A stretch of 6,447 nt of DNA from an uncultured Dorea sp. (GTDB lineage: Bacteria > Bacillota > Clostridia > Lachnospirales > Lachnospiraceae): NCBI GenBank assembly GCA_948844705.1, contig CAQNVT010000055.1, positions 1 through 6,447 of the forward strand. The letters are read 5' to 3'. A program made the position numbers and the translations under genes. Below are positions 5,632 through 6,447 of the stretch, one piece after another. Below the pieces are notes generated by a model, which worked only from the letters and a program-made list of their open reading frames with translations, did not search any database and was not told the origin of the DNA. The first letter of the stretch is position 1. Every line of letters begins with the position of its first letter.

Positions 5632-5649
5632 AATAAACGGTGCTATAAT
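5621..5649 (+). promoter_or_regulatory. nadA promoter with extended -10
   Basis: TTGTCA (-35, 5621-5626, 5 of 6) and a perfect TATAAT (-10, 5644-5649) are separated by 17 bp, with TG at 5641-5642 making an extended -10. Transcription should start near 5656, leaving a leader of about 27 nt. This is the strongest constitutive-looking promoter in the window. Confidence 0.85.
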
Positions 5650-5682
5650 AAACTGGATTTTATTAAAGGAAGGTATATCACC

Positions 5683-6447
5683 ATGAATATTACAGAAAAA
5701 ATTCAAAGGTTAAAAAAGGAAAAGAATGCGGTCATTCTGGCGCATTATTATGTAAGGCCCGAGGTGCAGGCCGTTGCGGATTATGTCGGGGATTCCTTTT
5801 ATCTCAGCAAGGCAGCTGTAGGGCTTAAGGAGCAGACGATCGTATTTTGCGGCGTGTCTTTTATGGGAGAGAGTGCGAAGATACTAAACCCCGAGAAGAC
5901 CGTGCTGATGCCGGATATGAAAGCGGATTGTGCGATGGCGCATATGGCGGATGCACAGACGATCAGGAAGCTGCGAGATACATATGAGGATCTGGCGGTT
6001 GTATGCTATATTAATTCGACGGCGGAGCTCAAGCGCTGTTCGGACGTGTGCGTGACATCTGCCAATGCGGTTAAGATCGTGAAGGCTCTGCCGAATAAAA
6101 ACATATATTTTATCCCCGACAGGAATCTGGCGCATTTTGTGGCGGAGCAGGTTCCGGAAAAGAATTTTATTTTTAATGAGGGGTATTGTCCGGTTCACGA
6201 GAGGATGCAGCTTCTTGAGATTAAAAGGGCGAAGGAGGAGCACCCGGCGGCGGAGGTGCTTACTCATCCGGAATGCCCGGAGGCGGTAAGAAATATTTCG
6301 GATTATATAGGCAGCACCTCCGGGATCATCGGTTACGCTGCTAAGAGTGAGGGGCGGGAATTTATTATCTGTACGGAAAACGGCGTCCGGTATGAGCTTG
6401 AAAAGCAGAATCCCGGGAAGAGCTTTTATTTTACCGGAACCTGCTCC
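5683..6447 (+). CDS. nadA: quinolinate synthase NadA (3' end cut by window)
   Basis: 255 codons are present, with no stop before the edge; the family is usually about 300 residues, so some 45-50 are missing. NadA condenses iminoaspartate with dihydroxyacetone phosphate to quinolinate in de novo NAD synthesis, in the cytoplasm, using an oxygen-sensitive [4Fe-4S] cluster. The three cluster cysteines are visible: C83 (MPDMKADCAMA), C169 (EGYCPVHERM) and C254 (TGTCS at the very edge). Other conserved active-site segments are AHYYVRPE (H21, Y23), GDS (36-38), YINSTAELK (109-117) and THPEC (194-198). The start ATG has AAAGGAAGG (5665-5673) nine bases upstream, and the N-terminus matches the family. 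nadB and nadC usually follow in Clostridia but lie outside the window. The control region holds a possible NiaR-type operator. Confidence 0.96.
   Translation, partial: MNITEKIQRLKKEKNAVILAHYYVRPEVQAVADYVGDSFYLSKAAVGLKEQTIVFCGVSFMGESAKILNPEKTVLMPDMKADCAMAHMADAQTIRKLRDTYEDLAVVCYINSTAELKRCSDVCVTSANAVKIVKALPNKNIYFIPDRNLAHFVAEQVPEKNFIFNEGYCPVHERMQLLEIKRAKEEHPAAEVLTHPECPEAVRNISDYIGSTSGIIGYAAKSEGREFIICTENGVRYELEKQNPGKSFYFTGTCS

Noticed and set aside
5650..5682. Riboswitch in the nadA leader
   Set aside because: The leader from the predicted start is only about 27 nt, too short for a riboswitch, and no stem-loop is visible.
5884..6267. Minus-strand open frame of 127 codons inside nadA
   Set aside because: Arginine/histidine-rich antisense translation typical of a shadow frame; nadA on the plus strand is certain.
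1..6447. tRNA, rRNA, CRISPR array or transposase gene
   Set aside because: No cloverleaf, rRNA core sequence, regularly spaced repeats or transposase-like coding region was seen on either strand.

Overview
The window looks like chromosomal DNA of a low-to-moderate GC Gram-positive anaerobe, most likely a gut Clostridia of the Lachnospiraceae type. This is inferred from strong AGGAGG-type ribosome binding sites, canonical -10 boxes, Clostridia-typical gene families (C_GCAxxG_C_C protein, TDT transporter, MepA-like MATE pump with a MerR/GyrI-like regulator) and a de novo NAD gene with its own promoter. The species cannot be named from the sequence. There is no rRNA, tRNA, CRISPR array or transposase gene. 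Genes are tightly packed and the longest non-coding gap is 237 bp.

Layout. (1) 1-624: the 3' part of a gene with two tandem DUF4397 domains, cut by the left edge. (2) 755-3318: a co-directional block of a LysR-type regulator, then, after a hairpin/T-tract terminator and an AT-rich control region, a cysteine-rich C_GCAxxG_C_C protein and a ten-helix TDT (TehA/SLAC1-type) transporter 14 bp apart, almost certainly one transcript. The LysR protein is the obvious candidate regulator of that pair. (3) 3336-5576: a divergent drug-response module. The MerR-family regulator with a GyrI-like ligand domain is on the minus strand and the MATE efflux pump on the plus strand. Between them lies a textbook MerR promoter: a 19-bp spacer filled by a 21-bp perfect dyad. 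The same dyad contains the regulator's own minus-strand -10 box, so one site probably serves activation and autoregulation. (4) 5683-6447: the first 255 codons of nadA, quinolinate synthase, behind a strong extended -10 promoter whose -35 region is covered by imperfect dyads, a candidate NAD/niacin repressor (NiaR-type) operator. The gene is cut by the right edge.

The least ordinary parts are a roughly 59-bp REP/MITE-like palindromic element (5544-5602) that appears to supply the last ten codons and stop of the MATE gene, an intrinsic terminator for the TDT transcript hidden antisense in the merR coding region, and the LysR / cysteine-rich protein / TDT transporter cassette, whose substrate is unknown. 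I did not see a completely new system. The cassette in (2) is the best candidate for an uncharacterised function.
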